Shown here in pieces: positions 8,301 to 8,763 of a stretch of DNA of 8,763 nt. Position 1 is the first letter of the stretch, and every line of letters starts with the position of its first letter. The stretch spans positions 1 to 8,763 of the forward strand of contig QHBL01000067.1 of assembly GCA_003244125.1 (NCBI GenBank). The letters run 5' to 3'. The notes beneath the pieces are model-generated. The model did no database searches, was not told where the DNA came from, and worked only from the letters and a program-made list of their open reading frames with translations. The position numbers and the translations under genes were made by a program. This stretch comes from Chthoniobacterales bacterium. GTDB taxonomy: Bacteria; Verrucomicrobiota; Verrucomicrobiae; Chthoniobacterales; UBA10450.

Positions 8301-8434
8301 ACTTTTCCGTCGCTAAAGACGCGCTTAAAACGCAAGCCGCCACGGGGCGATGGAGGCTGTCCGCCGCGAATCGAGGAGACGCGAGGTTTGCTTTTGCTGC
8401 GTGAGGCGGCGAGTTGCGCTTTGAGCTGGATCAT
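5306..8434 (-). CDS. nrdJ: Class II (adenosylcobalamin-dependent) ribonucleoside-diphosphate reductase
   Basis: Oxygen-independent reduction of ribonucleotides to deoxyribonucleotides in the cytoplasm, with coenzyme B12 generating the thiyl radical. From ATG 8434 the protein has 1042 residues. The 'NPCSE' motif (410-414) carries the thiyl cysteine C412 with N410 and E414. The substrate-reducing pair is C206 ('GSACF') and C423 ('NTACNLASLNL'); the C412/C423 spacing of 11 matches the Thermotoga enzyme. 'GTGSDLSTLRST' (about 234-245) and 'APTGTISFLMD' (607-617) are conserved barrel elements. Residues about 825-935 form a TSCPD-like domain, and the tail has a zinc-ribbon-like cysteine set (C1015, C1018, C1029, C1032, C1035, C1041) probably used for re-reduction. 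No N-terminal ATP-cone is apparent. A TTG at 8476 would add 14 residues, but it falls inside an inverted repeat; the ATG is preferred although it lacks a clear Shine-Dalgarno. It is the longest gene here and probably heads the downstream cluster. Confidence 0.95.
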   Translation of the reverse strand: MIQLKAQLAASRSKSKPRVSSIRGGQPPSPRGGLRFKRVFSDGKVAPFDQVEWERRTAAITDDGGKIIFKQENIEVPAAWSPLATKIAVSKYFYGDIANGTDPHQGGRETSVRQLIHRVTRTITDWGVADGYFADAKSAEVFYDELSWLCLNQHGAFNPPVWFNVGLHHQYGIGRDAGAGNYFYNRETGEAERAATQYEYPQGSACFIQSVDDTMEDIMRLATSEAMLFKYGSGTGSDLSTLRSTREKLSGGGKPSGPLSFLKVYDQVANVVKSGGKTRRAAKMNTLKDWHPDIEEFIDAKQNEEKKAWALIDAGYDGSYNGDAYGSVMYQNENLSVRVSDEFMHAALAGEEWWTRRVRDGSPCERKDARGLLRKIAEGTHVCGDPGMQFDSTIHKWHTCKGTGRQNSTNPCSEYLFLDNTACNLASLNLMKFKAGDGKFDVERFKAAVRVFITAQEIIVDNASYPVKEIAENSHIFRTLGLGYANLGSLIMSYGYGYDSAEGRALCGAITAIMTGEAYAESALMAKALGPFPGYADARCSGVSKPVAADNVQSMQDVMELHRTAVQSISDVEEFAYLKEDAQRTWDRAAELGKRHGYRNAQVTVLAPTGTISFLMDCDTTGIEPDIALVKYKLLAGGGMLKIVNQTVRPALEHLGYSPDQICRIINHIDQFDTIEDVTGENGAKIASRLKPEHLSIFDCAFRAHQGTRSLHYMGHLRMMAAAQPFLSGAISKTVNLPETATVDDIMNTYVEGWRLGLKAIAIYRDGSKRSAPLNTRKTRDMGGADGAMDATAEREDLQKRILELEAETGELRGLVDQPVRHRMSDTRMSLTHKFEIAGHEGYITVGLFEDGMPGELFITMAKEGSTIGGLMDTVGTLTSIALQYGVSLESLVKKFAYQRFEPSGFTKNPDIRSTTSITDYVFRWLGCQFIKGYKEATSPHRGQPDLPLKEIPDMEKKSINRPVPELPRTAEKELIDVITNDSPNEGNPKLTSRGQTHAERVKEALGNMFMDIVCSHCGSEKVIRAGACGVCTECGTSQGCS

Positions 8435-8454
8435 GAATGACGGATGCGGGTTAA

Positions 8455-8478
8455 GGTTGTGAAAAGTGGTGAACAACC
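8455..8478. promoter_or_regulatory. Inverted repeat GGTTGT-N12-ACAACC upstream of nrdJ
   Basis: GGTTGT (8455-8460) and ACAACC (8473-8478) are perfect 6-bp inverted arms separated by 12 bp, ending 20 bp upstream of the nrdJ ATG. The half-site is the same ACAACC core that recurs as direct copies further upstream, which favours a protein-binding operator over a chance match. The binding factor is unknown; NrdR is a natural candidate, but the sequence is not its classical box. Confidence 0.4.
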
Positions 8479-8509
8479 GCGAACAGCCCAGCTAACAACC
8501 TGCGGATAA

Positions 8510-8523
8510 CTGGTCAATACCAG
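8510..8523 (-). promoter_or_regulatory. Small hairpin between the two long direct repeats
   Basis: CTGGT and ACCAG form a perfect 5-bp stem with a 4-nt loop (CAAT on the plus strand), overlapping the edge of the 8520-8537 repeat. If the nrdJ transcript starts further upstream, this would fold in its leader. It is short and could be incidental. Confidence 0.2.
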
Positions 8524-8540
8524 CTTACAACCAGCGGTAG

Positions 8541-8553
8541 CGGAGCTGCTCCG
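8541..8553. promoter_or_regulatory. 13-bp perfect palindrome upstream of nrdJ
   Basis: CGGAGC-T-GCTCCG is a perfect palindrome of 6-bp arms around one base, lying between the first and second ACAAC copies. It could be a dyad operator or chance in GC-rich DNA. Confidence 0.2.
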
Positions 8554-8588
8554 GCGACCTACAACATGCGGCGTGATTCCAGACCCGC

Positions 8589-8604
8589 ACAAGAAATTAT
8601 TTGT
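8589..8604. promoter_or_regulatory. AT-rich 16-bp imperfect palindrome, NrdR-box-like
   Basis: ACAAGAAATTATTTGT pairs at 6 of 8 half-site positions and has the size, ACA/TGT ends and AT-rich core of the NrdR box that controls ribonucleotide reductase genes in many bacteria. It lies about 155 bp upstream of the nrdJ ATG in an A/T-rich island (about 8590-8612) that is the best place here for a promoter. A second box at the usual 31-32 bp centre-to-centre distance is not visible, which weakens the NrdR reading. Confidence 0.3.
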
Positions 8605-8685
8605 GAATTTTGTCCACGCCCGGGACACGAGGAGCCGGAGCCGGGCCGCCACGCTCCTTTCTGCGCGCAGAAGCGCGGCATGCAA

Positions 8686-8763
8686 TCATTCCGCCGATTC
8701 CGGCACGGCACTCTCGGCCGCCTGAAATCCAATCTTCGAATGGGTGCCGTCGCAAAACGGCTT
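8686..8763 (-). CDS. CDGSH-type iron-sulfur protein, C-terminal end only
   Basis: The last 25 codons of a minus-strand gene that begins beyond the right edge, ending in TGA at 8688-8686. The translation starts 'KPFCDGTHSKIGFQAAES' and finishes 'AVPESAE'. 'FCDGTH.KIGF.A' is the hallmark of small bacterial CDGSH iron-sulfur domain proteins, where the Cys and His of C-D-G-[ST]-H are two of the four [2Fe-2S] ligands (three Cys, one His). The other two cysteines lie outside the window. These proteins are thought to act in electron transfer or Fe-S/redox sensing. It is co-directional with nrdJ but separated by a 251-bp gap containing regulatory-looking repeats, so it is probably a separate transcription unit. 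Confidence 0.8.
   Translation of the reverse strand, partial: KPFCDGTHSKIGFQAAESAVPESAE

Larger units (their letters stand above)
8471..8571. repeat. Iteron-like array of ACAAC(C)-GCGG motifs upstream of nrdJ
   Basis: Four same-orientation copies of an ACAAC core begin at 8473, 8495, 8527 and 8561 (intervals 22, 32 and 34 bp). The two central copies extend to 18 bp, CCAGCTWACAACCWGCGG, at 8488-8505 and 8520-8537, identical at 16 of 18 positions. The outer copies are shorter: CCTACAACATGCGG at 8558-8571 and AACAACCGCG at 8472-8481. The 32-bp period is about three helical turns, placing the central copies on one face of DNA. This suggests a multi-site operator in the nrdJ leader or promoter. 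No known regulator motif fits fully. Confidence 0.5.

Noticed and set aside
8431..8685. Minus-strand 84-codon frame across the nrdJ upstream gap
   Set aside because: It overlaps the repeat array and the nrdJ start, with composition typical of noncoding GC-rich DNA and no recognisable motif.
8434..8685. Cobalamin riboswitch upstream of the B12-dependent reductase
   Set aside because: I looked for the conserved B12 box (GCCACTG) and the accompanying core and did not find them.
8640..8685. Terminator hairpin after the CDGSH gene
   Set aside because: GCCGC/GCGGC and GCGC-rich stems can be drawn, but they are imperfect and no T-run follows.

Overview
The window is 8.76 kb of GC-rich bacterial chromosome with dense coding and no rRNA, tRNA, CRISPR or transposase. 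The mix of genes suggests a soil or freshwater Verrucomicrobiota-like bacterium (possibly Chthoniobacterales/Spartobacteria). The hints are a long adenosylcobalamin-dependent ribonucleotide reductase, a VLCAD-like acyl-CoA dehydrogenase, a small 'PFVPF.IH' hypothetical protein and a short dispersed-type palindrome. This taxonomic call is an inference and only moderately secure.

Layout: the left edge holds the 3' part of a plus-strand polytopic membrane protein resembling GT-C (PMT/ArnT-like) glycosyltransferases (2-961). It converges with a minus-strand cluster that fills the rest of the window. Read in its own direction (right to left), the minus strand carries: the last 25 codons of a CDGSH iron-sulfur protein (8763-8686); a 251-bp regulatory gap; nrdJ, a class II ribonucleotide reductase (8434-5306); a 73-residue hypothetical protein (5263-5042); a molybdenum-carrier-like gene abutting it with zero spacing, now split by a frameshift and carrying an in-frame palindromic insertion (5041-4468); a VLCAD/ACAD9-type acyl-CoA dehydrogenase (4450-2648); and a glycosyltransferase-methyltransferase fusion (2585-1014). 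The tight spacing from nrdJ to the dehydrogenase (42, 0 and about 17 nt) suggests co-transcription, though the products share no obvious pathway.

Functionally, nrdJ makes deoxynucleotides independently of oxygen using coenzyme B12. The dehydrogenase belongs to fatty-acid beta-oxidation. The GT2-methyltransferase fusion and the convergent GT-C-like protein plausibly act in lipid-linked sugar or cell-envelope glycan assembly.

The two points most worth a second look are: (1) an approximately 87-bp imperfect palindrome that sits inside the molybdenum-carrier-like reading frame and keeps its frame, like the Rickettsia palindromic elements, with a separate one-base frameshift just upstream of it; and (2) an iteron-like array upstream of nrdJ built on an ACAAC(C)-GCGG motif, including an 18-bp direct repeat with a 32-bp period and a perfect inverted GGTTGT/ACAACC pair next to the start codon. 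No complete novel defence or mobile system is visible.
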